From contig JBEKJU010000049.1 of assembly GCA_050011095.1 (NCBI GenBank), positions 1 through 16,854 on the forward strand: DNA of 16,854 nucleotides, read 5' to 3'. A program made the translations under genes and the position numbers. How positions within the stretch are numbered: position 1 is the stretch's first letter; every line of letters begins with the position of its first letter. This DNA comes from JBEKJU01 sp050011095. Its GTDB lineage: Bacteria; Desulfobacterota; Syntrophorhabdia; Syntrophorhabdales; WCHB1-27. Of the stretch, positions 7,662-14,521 are shown piece by piece. The notes under the pieces are model-generated. The model worked only from the letters and a program-made list of their open reading frames with translations. It was not told the DNA's origin and ran no database searches.

Positions 7662-9176
7662 CTATCCCCGCTTCGGTATCCGCAAGGTCACCCGCATGCC
7701 CTTCGGCTTTCGCAGGGCCGCCTCGACCACGCCGCCGTGGGCCTGGACGATCTTCTTGACATTGACGAGGCCGAGACCGGTCCCCTTGCTCTTCTTGCTG
7801 AAAAAGGGATCGAAGAGATAGGGAAGATCCGCCTTCGAGGCGCCGGGGCCGTCATCGGCTATCTCGATCTCGACCCATTCGTCGTCCTTGCCGCGCGCCC
7901 TCGTCCTCGATCTGACCTCAATCGTCCCATTCTCGGGAAGGACCTCAATCGAATTGAGGAGCACGTTGATGATCGCCTGTCCCATCTTGTCCCTGTCCAT
8001 CATACACGCGGCATGCGGCCTCGAATGGGACGTCCTCACGGATATGGCCTTTTTCTTGATGGGAAAATCGAGCACCTCCAGGCACGAGTCGATCACCTCC
8101 TTGAATGAGGCGAGGGAGAAGCTGAGGGTGACCGGCTTGGCAAAATCGAGCATCTCTTCGAGGATCTTTTCGAGCCTCGATATCTCCCGGTCCACGATCT
8201 CCATCCTTCTCTTGTCGTTGCCGCGGAGTCCCAGGTTCTGCAAGAGTATCTGAATATTCATCTTCACCGAGGAAAGGGGGTTGCGGATCTCGTGGGCGAG
8301 CGACGTGGTGAGCTGGCCTATGCGCGCGAGCCCTTCGGCCTCGCGGATTCGCTTCTCCATCTCGATCCGTTGGGTGATGTCCCTGCAGATTCCCGCTGCC
8401 GCGGTCTTCCCCTGGTACGTGACGAGCTTCACCTTGTTCTCCGTCGGAAGCCCGCCCCTTTCCTTGTGGCGGCGCAGGTAGACGTACTGCTCCTTCGACT
8501 CCCCTCTCTCCATCCTCTGCCTGTACCACTCCTGCACCTCCGGCAGGGAGGCGGGCATGACGAAATCGGTGTAGGCCCTTCCTATCACCTCGCGCAGCGT
8601 GTAGCCGTGCATCTCGCAGAACGCCCTGTTGGCGAAAACGATGGTCCCGTCCTGGTTCACAAAATAGCCGTCGCTGATCTCCTCTACCAGGACCCGGTAT
8701 TTCGCCTCGGACTGGGCAAGCTCCTCGGTGCGCTTCTCGACCTCCACTTCGAGGTTCTGCGCGTAGTCCCTGATATTTTTTTGCGTGAGTGACTGATAGG
8801 AGTCGCTGAACCGGTAGATCGTATAGTTGAGGCAGCGGTCGATGCGGTCAAGGGCATCGACAAAGGACCCGTGATCCATCTTTTCCGAAAGGAGGGGCGC
8901 GACGATCTGTTTATAGAGGGCGAAGGCCTTCTGCACATCGGAGAGGAGAAAGCCCGCCCCGGAACGCATATGGCTGAACCCCTTTATCACGTGGTTTATC
9001 AGGGAATAATCGTCATGGACGAGAACGGCGAAATTTGCATCCCTCACCCTGGACGTCGTGAGGAAAAGCTCGCTTGTCGGGCGGCTCGAGTAGAGGTGGG
9101 TCACGCCGCGAATCCGGGCAACCCATTCCTCCACGATGTGCTCGCTGTTCCGTTCGAGGATAATAGCCAGATCCAT
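7662..9176 (-). CDS. PAS-domain sensor histidine kinase, soluble
   Basis: This 504-residue kinase (from the ATG at 9176) has an N-terminal all-helical domain (about 1-140) resembling RsbRD-type sensor regions (IVEEWVARI), a short coiled coil, a PAS domain (about 155-275), a HisKA domain with H295 in SLAHEIRNPL, and a HATPase domain with N404/N408, DGPG (442-445) and GTGLGL (465-470). No membrane segment or signal peptide is seen, so it should sense a cytoplasmic cue such as redox state or a small ligand. A TTG at 9224 would add 16 residues; ATG is preferred because a promoter-like pair lies between the two. It presumably phosphorylates D53 of the adjacent regulator. Confidence 0.92.
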   Translation of the reverse strand: MDLAIILERNSEHIVEEWVARIRGVTHLYSSRPTSELFLTTSRVRDANFAVLVHDDYSLINHVIKGFSHMRSGAGFLLSDVQKAFALYKQIVAPLLSEKMDHGSFVDALDRIDRCLNYTIYRFSDSYQSLTQKNIRDYAQNLEVEVEKRTEELAQSEAKYRVLVEEISDGYFVNQDGTIVFANRAFCEMHGYTLREVIGRAYTDFVMPASLPEVQEWYRQRMERGESKEQYVYLRRHKERGGLPTENKVKLVTYQGKTAAAGICRDITQRIEMEKRIREAEGLARIGQLTTSLAHEIRNPLSSVKMNIQILLQNLGLRGNDKRRMEIVDREISRLEKILEEMLDFAKPVTLSFSLASFKEVIDSCLEVLDFPIKKKAISVRTSHSRPHAACMMDRDKMGQAIINVLLNSIEVLPENGTIEVRSRTRARGKDDEWVEIEIADDGPGASKADLPYLFDPFFSKKSKGTGLGLVNVKKIVQAHGGVVEAALRKPKGMRVTLRIPKRG

Positions 9177-9187
9177 TCCGGTTCTTG

Positions 9188-9217
9188 ATTGTAACCCCCA
9201 AAGCTGATAGGGGTCAA
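9188..9217 (-). promoter_or_regulatory. Candidate sigma-70 promoter for the kinase-regulator pair
   Basis: On the minus strand TTGACC (9217-9212) is followed after 18 bases by TACAAT (9193-9188), five of six matches to TATAAT. The kinase ATG at 9176 begins 11 bases after the -10 box, implying a very short untranslated leader. ACCCC (9194-9198) and GGGGT (9210-9214) form an inverted repeat across the spacer that could be an operator. Confidence 0.5.
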
Positions 9218-9274
9218 GAAACAAAAAAATGACGACCCGGTAGATTTTTTATCGAAAGACATCTAAGATAGGAT

Positions 9275-10156
9275 ATGGCGGGAATAAGGAACCCGACCTT
9301 CGCGAAGGCCTACAACAGGCGGGGAGATGCGCATTTCGAGGCGGCGCGATACGGTGAGGCCCTCGCGAGCTACCTCAGGGCAATCGAATTCGACCCTGAA
9401 TCAATCGAATTTTACCTTAACGCGGCAAAGACCTACCGCGCCCTCGACCAGATCGACCAGGCCATCGTGAGCTATACGAAGGCGATCGACCTCGCCCCGG
9501 ACGATATCGCCCATCGCATGAGCAGGGCAGAGCTTTATGGGCAGCTCGGCCGGTACGAGGAAGAACTGGCGGACTACTCCAGGGTGATCGAGCTCGACCC
9601 CGGCTGCGCCGCGGCCTACGGAAAAAGGGGCGTCACGAGCATGCTCCTCGGGAGGTACGAGGACACCGTGCGGGATTACACGCGCCTCATCGACCTCAAG
9701 CCCCACTTCGACTGGGCCTACATGGTCCGCGCCGACGCCTCTCTCAAGAGCGGCGGGTGCGGTGAGGCCATAAGGGATTACAACCACTTTATCGAGCGCC
9801 ACCCTCACCTGCCCGAGCCTTACCGCAACCGGGGAAAGGCGTATCGCACCATCGGCCGGTACGATATGGCGCTGCGCGACCTGTCCCGGGCCCTTGACAT
9901 CGACCCGAGACAGGCGGATACATACAATGCGAGGGGAGAGCTTTACGAGGAGATGGGCGATTACGAGAAGGCCCTGGGCGACTATTCGAAGGCGATAGGG
10001 GCCGACCCGACGCTCGCGGCCGCCTACGTTAACCGCTCCCGCCTGTACGAGGTGGCGGGAAAGACGCGGCGGGCCCGGCGGGATCTCGGATATGCGGCCC
10101 GCCTGGGCGACGCCCACGCCCGCGCGCTCCTGAACGACCGCGGCGAGAACTGGTAG
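9275..10156 (+). CDS. Tetratricopeptide-repeat protein
   Basis: This 293-residue protein is almost wholly TPR: about eight 34-residue repeats from residue 8 to 279, with the repeat-ending proline at 34-residue spacing (FDPES at P41, LAPDD at P75, then LDPGC, LKPHF, RHPHL, IDPRQ, ADPTL) and the usual G/A, Y and A positions. There is no signal peptide, membrane segment or catalytic domain, so it is likely a cytoplasmic scaffold. It is divergent from the histidine kinase with 98 bp between the ATG codons, so the two might share regulation. The start ATG has a modest upstream AGGAT (9270-9274 area). Partner and pathway cannot be told from sequence. Confidence 0.88.
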   Translation: MAGIRNPTFAKAYNRRGDAHFEAARYGEALASYLRAIEFDPESIEFYLNAAKTYRALDQIDQAIVSYTKAIDLAPDDIAHRMSRAELYGQLGRYEEELADYSRVIELDPGCAAAYGKRGVTSMLLGRYEDTVRDYTRLIDLKPHFDWAYMVRADASLKSGGCGEAIRDYNHFIERHPHLPEPYRNRGKAYRTIGRYDMALRDLSRALDIDPRQADTYNARGELYEEMGDYEKALGDYSKAIGADPTLAAAYVNRSRLYEVAGKTRRARRDLGYAARLGDAHARALLNDRGENW

Positions 10157-10310
10157 GCCCGGCCGCCCGTTTCGTTATCGCCTCCTGCCGGGTTGCCTTC
10201 CGCGGCACCACCCACGCCTTCGGCGCGCCGACCCGCTTCAAGACACCCGCTTCGGGCGGGCTGTGACGCGCCCTTGAATGCAACCCGGCGGCAGGCCGTC
10301 TTCCGACGTC

Positions 10311-10325
10311 GGCCCTATCAGGGCC
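10311..10325. other. Short hairpin at the 3' end of trpB2
   Basis: GGCCCT (10311-10316) pairs with AGGGCC (10320-10325) around ATC, covering the trpB2 stop codon. A second hairpin, CCCGC (10246-10250) with GCGGG (10256-10260), lies in the same 161-bp convergent gap. Neither has a T-run, so terminator function for either gene is uncertain. Nothing else was recognised in the gap. Confidence 0.35.
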
Positions 10326-11676
10326 GGGGGAACTTCTCCAGGTCCTTCACAAGCCTTTTTACGTCCTCGTCTTCGAGCACCTGATCCTCAAGCCTTCCGG
10401 CAAGAAAGGCGTCATAGGCGGCGAGGTCCATCATACCGTGTCCGCTCCAGCCCATGAGGATCACCCTTTCCTTTCCCTCCTCCTTGGCCTTTATCGCCTC
10501 CTCTATGGCGCACGCGATCGCATGGTCGGTCTCGGGGGCCGGAATAAAGCCCTCTGTCCGCGCGAAGGTCAGGCCCGCGCTGAACGTCTGGGACTGGGCG
10601 TAGGCCCGTGCCTCGATCAGCCCGTCCGAAAGCAGTTTGCTCACGAGCGGCGCCATGCCGTGGTAGCGCAATCCGCCCGCGTGGATGGGCGCGGGCACAA
10701 AGCCGTGGCCGAGGGAGTGCATGGGGAGAAGGGGCGTCTTGCCGGCGGTATCGCCGAAGTCATAGACATAGGGCCCCTTGGTGAGGGTGGGACAGGACGC
10801 GGGCTCGCAGGCGATCACCCTCAGATCCTTGCCGTGTATTTTGTCCCTCACAAAGGGAAAGGCCAGGCCGGAGAAATTGCTGCCGCCACCCACGCACCCG
10901 ATGACCACATCGGGATAATCCCCTGCCTTAGCCATCTGCTTATGCGCCTCGAGCCCAACTATCGTCTGGTGCATGAGCACGTGGTTCAGCACGCTGCCCA
11001 GGGAATAGCGTGTCGCCCCCGACGTGACCGCATCCTCCACGGCCTCGCTGATCGCGATACCTAGGCTGCCCGGATGCTCGGGGTCGGCCGCGAGAAACTC
11101 CCGCCCCGCGACCGTGTCCGGGCTCGGGCTCGGCACACACGACGCCCCCCAGGCCTCCATCAGCATCTTCCTGTACGGTTTCTGGCTGAAGCTGATCCTC
11201 ACCATATACACCTTCACTTCGAGGCCGAACTGGCTGCCCGCGAAGGCGAGGGCGCATCCCCACTGACCTGCCCCTGTTTCCGTCGTCAACCTCCTGATCC
11301 CCGCCATCTTGTTGTAGTAGGCCTGTGCAATGGCCGTGTTCGGCTTGTGACTTCCCGCGGGGCTCACGCCCTCGTGCTTGTAATAGATATGCGCCGGGGT
11401 GCCGAGAAATTTCTCCAAGCGGGAGGCGCGGTAAAGCGGCGACGGTCTCCACATGACGAGCTTTTCCAGCACCGCCTCCGGAATGTCTATCCAGCGCTCC
11501 TGGCTCATTTCCTGCTCGATGAGGCTCATAGGAAGGATCGGGGTCAGATCCTCGGGCCCGACGGGCTGGCCGGTCGCGGGATGCAGCGGCGGCGGCAAGG
11601 GGCTTGAGAGGTCCGCCTGAATATTATACCATTGCCTCGGAATGTCCTTTTCTTCAAGAAGAATCTTCGTCTGCAC
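10318..11676 (-). CDS. trpB: Tryptophan synthase beta chain, TrpB2 type (PLP-dependent)
   Basis: This 452-residue protein condenses indole with serine to form tryptophan. It belongs to the longer TrpB2 branch, shown by the opening KILLEEKDIPRQWYNIQADL and length near 450 rather than 400. The PLP lysine is in AGSHKPNTA (K111 from this start), with TETGAGQWG next and the phosphate-binding glycine loop GCVGGGSN. I choose GTG at 11676 because GGAGGGAG lies 5 bases upstream; a TTG at 11688 would overlap that site. It stands alone, without trpA, so it may take free indole or act with a TrpA encoded elsewhere. A tryptophan attenuator precedes it, supporting a biosynthetic role over the serine-deaminase or salvage roles suggested for some TrpB2. 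Confidence 0.93.
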   Translation of the reverse strand: MQTKILLEEKDIPRQWYNIQADLSSPLPPPLHPATGQPVGPEDLTPILPMSLIEQEMSQERWIDIPEAVLEKLVMWRPSPLYRASRLEKFLGTPAHIYYKHEGVSPAGSHKPNTAIAQAYYNKMAGIRRLTTETGAGQWGCALAFAGSQFGLEVKVYMVRISFSQKPYRKMLMEAWGASCVPSPSPDTVAGREFLAADPEHPGSLGIAISEAVEDAVTSGATRYSLGSVLNHVLMHQTIVGLEAHKQMAKAGDYPDVVIGCVGGGSNFSGLAFPFVRDKIHGKDLRVIACEPASCPTLTKGPYVYDFGDTAGKTPLLPMHSLGHGFVPAPIHAGGLRYHGMAPLVSKLLSDGLIEARAYAQSQTFSAGLTFARTEGFIPAPETDHAIACAIEEAIKAKEEGKERVILMGWSGHGMMDLAAYDAFLAGRLEDQVLEDEDVKRLVKDLEKFPRP

Positions 11677-11707
11677 GTCTCCCTCCAATCATGAATTTGC
11701 CCGAAAC

Positions 11708-11737
11708 AAAAGGGGCCATGAGATGGCTCATGGCCCC
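11708..11737 (-). terminator. Second terminator-like hairpin of the trp leader
   Basis: Read on the minus strand, GGGGCCATGAG (11737-11727) pairs perfectly with CTCATGGCCCC (11722-11712) around a 4-base loop, then TTTT (11711-11708). It lies 32 bases before the trpB2 start. Its 5' arm also matches the 3' arm of the first hairpin over 10 bases, so the two structures can exclude each other. Confidence 0.75.
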
Positions 11738-11739
11738 AC

Positions 11740-11777
11740 AAAAAAGGCCATGAGCAGTTGCGAAACCGCTCATGGCC
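11740..11777 (-). terminator. First terminator hairpin of the trp leader (attenuator)
   Basis: Read on the minus strand, GGCCATGAGC (11777-11768) pairs with GCTCATGGCC (11755-11746) around a 12-base loop, followed by TTTTTT (11745-11740): a textbook intrinsic terminator lying after the leader peptide stop and before the structural gene. An upstream GAGACCGC (11793-11786) can pair with GCGGTTTC (11769-11762), which overlaps the 5' arm and loop, forming a plausible antiterminator. Confidence 0.85.
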
Positions 11778-11791
11778 CGGTGCTGGCGGTC

Positions 11792-11863
11792 TCACAACCT
11801 GAACTTGAACCACCACCACCATGCGCCGTTGCGTACTGTTACTCTGTATTCTTGTCCGAGCAT
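11792..11863 (-). CDS. trpL: trp leader peptide with four tandem Trp codons
   Basis: This 23-codon minus-strand frame starts at ATG 11863-11861 and ends TGA 11794-11792, reading MLGQEYRVTVRNGA, then WWWW, then FKFRL. Four consecutive TGG codons (11821-11810) followed by a stop and two terminator-like hairpins are the hallmark of ribosome-mediated transcription attenuation. When charged Trp-tRNA is scarce the ribosome should stall on the TGG run, freeing the antiterminator and allowing trpB2 expression. The ribosome binding site is poor: the -10 box of the promoter ends only 5 bases before the ATG, so the message may be leaderless. The overlapping frame reading MVVVVQVQVV is not favoured. Confidence 0.85.
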   Translation of the reverse strand: MLGQEYRVTVRNGAWWWWFKFRL

Positions 11864-11868
11864 ATGCC

Positions 11869-11898
11869 TATATAACATCGAGGGGCTGCGGTTGTCAA
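11869..11898 (-). promoter_or_regulatory. Promoter of the trpL-trpB2 unit
   Basis: On the minus strand TTGACA (11898-11893), a perfect -35 box, is followed by TTATAT after 17 bases or TATATA after 18 (within 11875-11869). Transcription should begin around 11862-11864, at or next to the leader peptide ATG. The position and strength fit a regulated biosynthetic gene. Confidence 0.75.
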
Positions 11899-11959
11899 GC
11901 GATTTTACGTATGATATGGAGACCTTGCGCTCCCGCCGGGCCGTGCGGTAGGATATGGT

Positions 11960-12904
11960 GTGCTTTCCATCGTTATCGTCACGAGAAATACCGAGGACCT
12001 CGTTGCCGGGCTCCTCTCTTCCATAGAAGCTGACGCATCCTTGAGGGCCGTAACGTCAGAGGTCATCGTCGTCGATAACGGATCGACGGACGGGACAGGG
12101 TCCATGATAGAATCGAGGTTCCCCTGGGTATCTTACGTGGGCAGCGCCGAAAACAGGGGATTCGGGGCTGCCGCGAACATGGGGTACCGGCGCTCCTCGG
12201 CTGAATTCGTCCTCTTTTTGAATTCCGACACGCGCCTCCTCGAGGGGGAGACAATAAAGATGCTCGCCTTTATGGAGCACGACCCATCCGTCGGCATTGC
12301 CGCACCTCAACTGGTCTATGAGGATATGCGGCCCCAGCGATCCTTCGCCTTGACGCCCTGTCTCGGCCTCGAGCTCGTGCCGAGGCCGGTTTTCGAGGCC
12401 CTCTTCCCCCATTCCCGCACAAAGGGCGACGGCTCTTCCACTCCAAGCGAGGTGGCATCGCTCATCGGCGCGGCGTTGATGGTGAAGCGCCGGCTTCTTG
12501 ACCTTCTCGGCGGCTTCGACGAGAGATTTTTTTTCTTCCTGGAGGAAACGGATCTATGCCTCCGCGCGGAGAAAAGGGGGCTGAGGGTGGTCTTCTTTCC
12601 CGCCTCGAAAATCATCCACTTTCAGGGCAGGACCGTATCACGGTCGTGGATCAGGGGCAGGATAGAATACGCCATCTCCCTCTACAAATTCATAGGAAAG
12701 TACCATTCGAGGCCTTACGTGCGGGCCTTCGTCCTCGTGAGGGTGTGCAAGGCCCTCCTGTTTCTTCTGCCTGTGACCCTGCTGCCTTTTGTCCTTTGTG
12801 ATAAATCGATCAGGAGAAGGTATCGTTACTATGCGCGGTTTCTCATGTGGCATGCGCACGGGTGCCCGGACGACGCCGGGCTCCGCGTCAGCTCTCAAGA
12901 ATAA
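11960..12904 (+). CDS. Glycosyltransferase family 2 (rhamnosyltransferase-like)
   Basis: This 314-residue protein transfers a sugar from a nucleotide donor, most likely onto a lipid-linked or surface polysaccharide. The GT-A fold signature runs from LSIVIVTRN through VIVVDNGSTDGT and ENRGFGAAANMG to the metal-binding FLNSDT (D90). LLGGFDERFFFFLEETDLCLR follows, with the acidic catalytic region typical of GT2 rhamnosyltransferases such as WbbL. A hydrophobic stretch near 262-285 (ALLFLLPVTLLPFVLC) followed by arginines suggests membrane anchoring at the C-terminus. The start is GTG at 11960, with AGGA at 11950-11953. No other polysaccharide gene is adjacent, so the glycan cannot be named. Its 3' end overlaps the dodecin gene by 17 bp, tail to tail. 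Confidence 0.9.
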   Translation: MLSIVIVTRNTEDLVAGLLSSIEADASLRAVTSEVIVVDNGSTDGTGSMIESRFPWVSYVGSAENRGFGAAANMGYRRSSAEFVLFLNSDTRLLEGETIKMLAFMEHDPSVGIAAPQLVYEDMRPQRSFALTPCLGLELVPRPVFEALFPHSRTKGDGSSTPSEVASLIGAALMVKRRLLDLLGGFDERFFFFLEETDLCLRAEKRGLRVVFFPASKIIHFQGRTVSRSWIRGRIEYAISLYKFIGKYHSRPYVRAFVLVRVCKALLFLLPVTLLPFVLCDKSIRRRYRYYARFLMWHAHGCPDDAGLRVSSQE

Positions 12905-13097
12905 ACAACACTTCCAGCGTTACCCTGTATTCCACGATCTTCCCGTCTTCTACCCTTGCCCTCCAGTCCTTCACCTTGAGGCCGGTTATGCCTCTCAACG
13001 TCTTTGTGGCCCTCTTGAAACCGACCATCACCGCATCATCAAAGCTCTTCGATGAGCCCGCAACAACCTCGGTCATCCGCGCTACCCTTCCGTCCAT
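12888..13097 (-). CDS. Dodecin family flavin-binding protein
   Basis: This 69-residue protein matches dodecins, small proteins that form hollow 12-mers storing flavin or related ligands in the cytoplasm. Family features seen are SSKSFDDAV near the start, RATKTLRGITGLKV with the helix-strand pattern, DWRARVEDGKIVEYRVTLEVLFIL at the end, and W44 at the usual flavin-stacking tryptophan region. The ATG at 13097 is preferred over M8 because GGGAGG lies about 10 bases upstream and many dodecins begin with a similar GRVARxTEV segment. The gene is monocistronic, and its stop lies inside the 3' end of the glycosyltransferase gene. Confidence 0.88.
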   Translation of the reverse strand: MDGRVARMTEVVAGSSKSFDDAVMVGFKRATKTLRGITGLKVKDWRARVEDGKIVEYRVTLEVLFILES

Positions 13098-13133
13098 GCT
13101 ATGAGATCCTCCCTTGTGGACTTTTGAAACTTA

Positions 13134-13163
13134 AGGCTAACAGCGTTGCAAGGCCCGTGTCAA
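13134..13163 (-). promoter_or_regulatory. Possible dodecin promoter
   Basis: A perfect minus-strand -35 box TTGACA (13163-13158) is followed after 18 bases by TAGCCT (13139-13134), a weak -10 box with three matches to TATAAT. It sits 37 bases upstream of the dodecin ATG. The perfect -35 and location support it; the -10 box does not. Confidence 0.4.
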
Positions 13164-13250
13164 CTTATTTTCCCCGTCCTTCCGCTTCTTCCGTGATGAC
13201 GCCCTGCCCCGCTATCACAAGGGGGTTTCATGACCGGGCCGACAGGATAG

Positions 13251-13268
13251 ACCCGGCTTATACCGGGT
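13251..13268. other. Inverted repeat between dodecin and the His-rich gene
   Basis: ACCCGG (13251-13256) and CCGGGT (13263-13268) form a perfect 6-bp stem around CTTATA, 45 bp past the stop of the His-rich gene. There is no T-run. It may be a weak terminator or 3'-end processing hairpin. The rest of the 216-bp interval 13098-13313 holds the possible dodecin promoter and no recognised gene. Confidence 0.35.
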
Positions 13269-13313
13269 ATCGCCATCCGGCCGGCCTCTGAGGTTGCCCC
13301 GTTTCTAACCCTG

Positions 13314-13577
13314 CTACCCGTGCGGGTGCTCGTGCATCTCCCGTTGATGGGCAGGATGGTCGTGATCGTGAGGACCGTGCTCGTCGGCATGGACGTGCGC
13401 GTGCGCCTCCTCCTGACCTTCATGCTTATGGGGGTGTTTGTGTTCGTGGATATGCTCGTGCGCGTGAAGATGTTCATGCTCGTGCGAGTGCGTCACGGCG
13501 CCATGCCCGTGCTCGTGGGAATGGACATGCCTGTGCTCGTGCGAGTGAAGATGGGTATGTTCGTGCTCCCCTTCCAT
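13314..13577 (-). CDS. Histidine-rich small protein, probable metal binder
   Basis: This 87-residue protein contains 34 histidines (39%), mostly alternating with E, S or other polar residues (HEHTHLHSHEH and similar), plus many Asp/Glu. There is no cysteine, signal peptide or membrane segment. It is a real gene by its ribosome binding site: GGAGG with 6 bases to the ATG. Such proteins bind Ni2+, Zn2+ or Co2+ and act as storage or buffering proteins; NiFe hydrogenase maturation proteins such as HypB and SlyD also have His-rich tails, but no such domain is attached here. A link to nickel supply for the hydrogenase in this window is inference only. The alternating codons make the complementary strand look open as well. 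Confidence 0.75.
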   Translation of the reverse strand: MEGEHEHTHLHSHEHRHVHSHEHGHGAVTHSHEHEHLHAHEHIHEHKHPHKHEGQEEAHAHVHADEHGPHDHDHPAHQREMHEHPHG

Positions 13578-13826
13578 TTCGTTCCTCCATAAAAGTGGGA
13601 TGACCGGCTCACTTCTCTTTTATCAGAACTTAATACGACCCGTCAGAAAGTCAAGGGATCGAAGCCCCGCCAATTCCATACGGGTAAAGACGGCCGACAG
13701 CCGATGCCGGTATGAGGGGTCCGTCTCATTTTTTGTGACATCGTCATGCAATATTATGGCATTTGCCTTCGCCTTATGGTATAGGCAATAGAGAGGACCG
13801 ATATTATGTAATAAGGGGGGAACGGG

Positions 13827-14300
13827 GTGCCGCGGGATACCGTAATATGCTTTCGCACCAGTGAGGATTTGCGGAGGGCTCTCGAAAAGATCTCGGAGGC
13901 GGACAGAAGATCGCTCTCTTCGGTCATAGAGAACATCCTTTACGACTACGTGGGACGAAGAGAGCCGGTAGGGGTCAAGGAAGAGAAGAGGCGCTATCCG
14001 CGAAAGAGGGTCTCGGCCCCGGCGCTCGTGAGCGGCCTCGACGGCACTGTCCATGCCGGAATGGTGAACGATATCTCCCTGGGAGGGATTCATATCTCGG
14101 TCCCTCGCGGCCTTAAGGTCGAGGTGCGCGATGATCTCAGGATGTCCGTCGTATTCACCCTGCCCAGGGGCGATAAACCCCTCACCATGCAGTGTGCGCC
14201 GCGCCACGTCCATTCGAACGGCCAGACAGGTATCGGGGCCTCCTTCATGGATACCGATTTCCAGAGTTACCAATCCCTTCAGGACTACCTCGTGGAGTGA
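13827..14300 (+). CDS. Ribbon-helix-helix-like / PilZ domain fusion protein
   Basis: This 157-residue protein has two parts. Residues 1-42 (TVICFRTSEDLRRALEKISEADRRSLSSVIENIL) look like a ribbon-helix-helix DNA-binding domain: a short strand followed by two helices. Residues about 52-155 are a PilZ domain, with RRYPRKR (R55-R61) and D82-x-S84-x-x-G87 (DISLGG), the two motifs that bind cyclic di-GMP. The start is GTG at 13827, with AGGGGG upstream. The layout suggests a c-di-GMP-responsive transcription factor, but DNA binding is inferred from a short segment and was not tested against a profile. The 249 bp upstream (13578-13826) show no other gene and no convincing promoter. Confidence 0.85.
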   Translation: MPRDTVICFRTSEDLRRALEKISEADRRSLSSVIENILYDYVGRREPVGVKEEKRRYPRKRVSAPALVSGLDGTVHAGMVNDISLGGIHISVPRGLKVEVRDDLRMSVVFTLPRGDKPLTMQCAPRHVHSNGQTGIGASFMDTDFQSYQSLQDYLVE

Positions 14301-14349
14301 AGCAAGAGCACAACCCTTTCCGCCCAAAGGAGACAACCGGCAAGTATTG

Positions 14350-14464
14350 TCGAGGGGCAGCGCGGATTTTTCGACATTTCATGCCGGTCGGACGGGCCGC
14401 GGAACCGGATGGTCCCTTCCCGGACCGGCCCGGGAAGCAAGAAAAGCATCGAGGGGCAGCGCGG
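14350..14464 (+). repeat. 16-bp direct repeat in the PilZ-lipoprotein gap
   Basis: TCGAGGGGCAGCGCGG occurs exactly at 14350-14365 and again at 14449-14464, 99 bp apart, in the 221-bp noncoding interval before the lipoprotein gene. Between them lies a perfect 8-bp hairpin, CTTCCCGG (14416-14423) with CCGGGAAG (14430-14437). The repeats could be binding sites or the ends of a small duplication; no similarity to a known operator was recognised. Confidence 0.7.
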
Positions 14465-14521
14465 CACGGCGCATGCAGAGTTGGGGGAAAAGGTCAAGCC
14501 GACCGGGTTGGAGGTGCAAAA

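Noticed and set aside
6387..8108. A 573-codon open frame on the + strand opposite the response regulator and kinase
   Set aside because: It is the antisense shadow of two clearly recognised genes in GC-rich DNA, with no recognisable domain.
10246..10260. Intrinsic terminator between the TPR and trpB2 genes
   Set aside because: The hairpin is short and no T-run follows on either strand.
11544..11822. Minus-strand frame starting MVVVVQVQVV across the trp leader
   Set aside because: It runs through both terminator hairpins into trpB2 in the wrong frame; the frame with four Trp codons and a stop before the hairpins explains the region better.
11790..11825. T-box riboswitch, suggested by GGTGGTGG near the trp terminators
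   Set aside because: The T-box core (AGGGTGGNACCGCG) is not matched and no specifier stem was found; the GGTGG run is the Trp codon series.
13320..13592. A 90-codon + strand frame opposite the His-rich gene, rich in Val, Met and Leu
   Set aside because: It is the complement of repeated His codons, which reads as Val/Met; it has no ribosome binding site comparable to that of the minus-strand gene.
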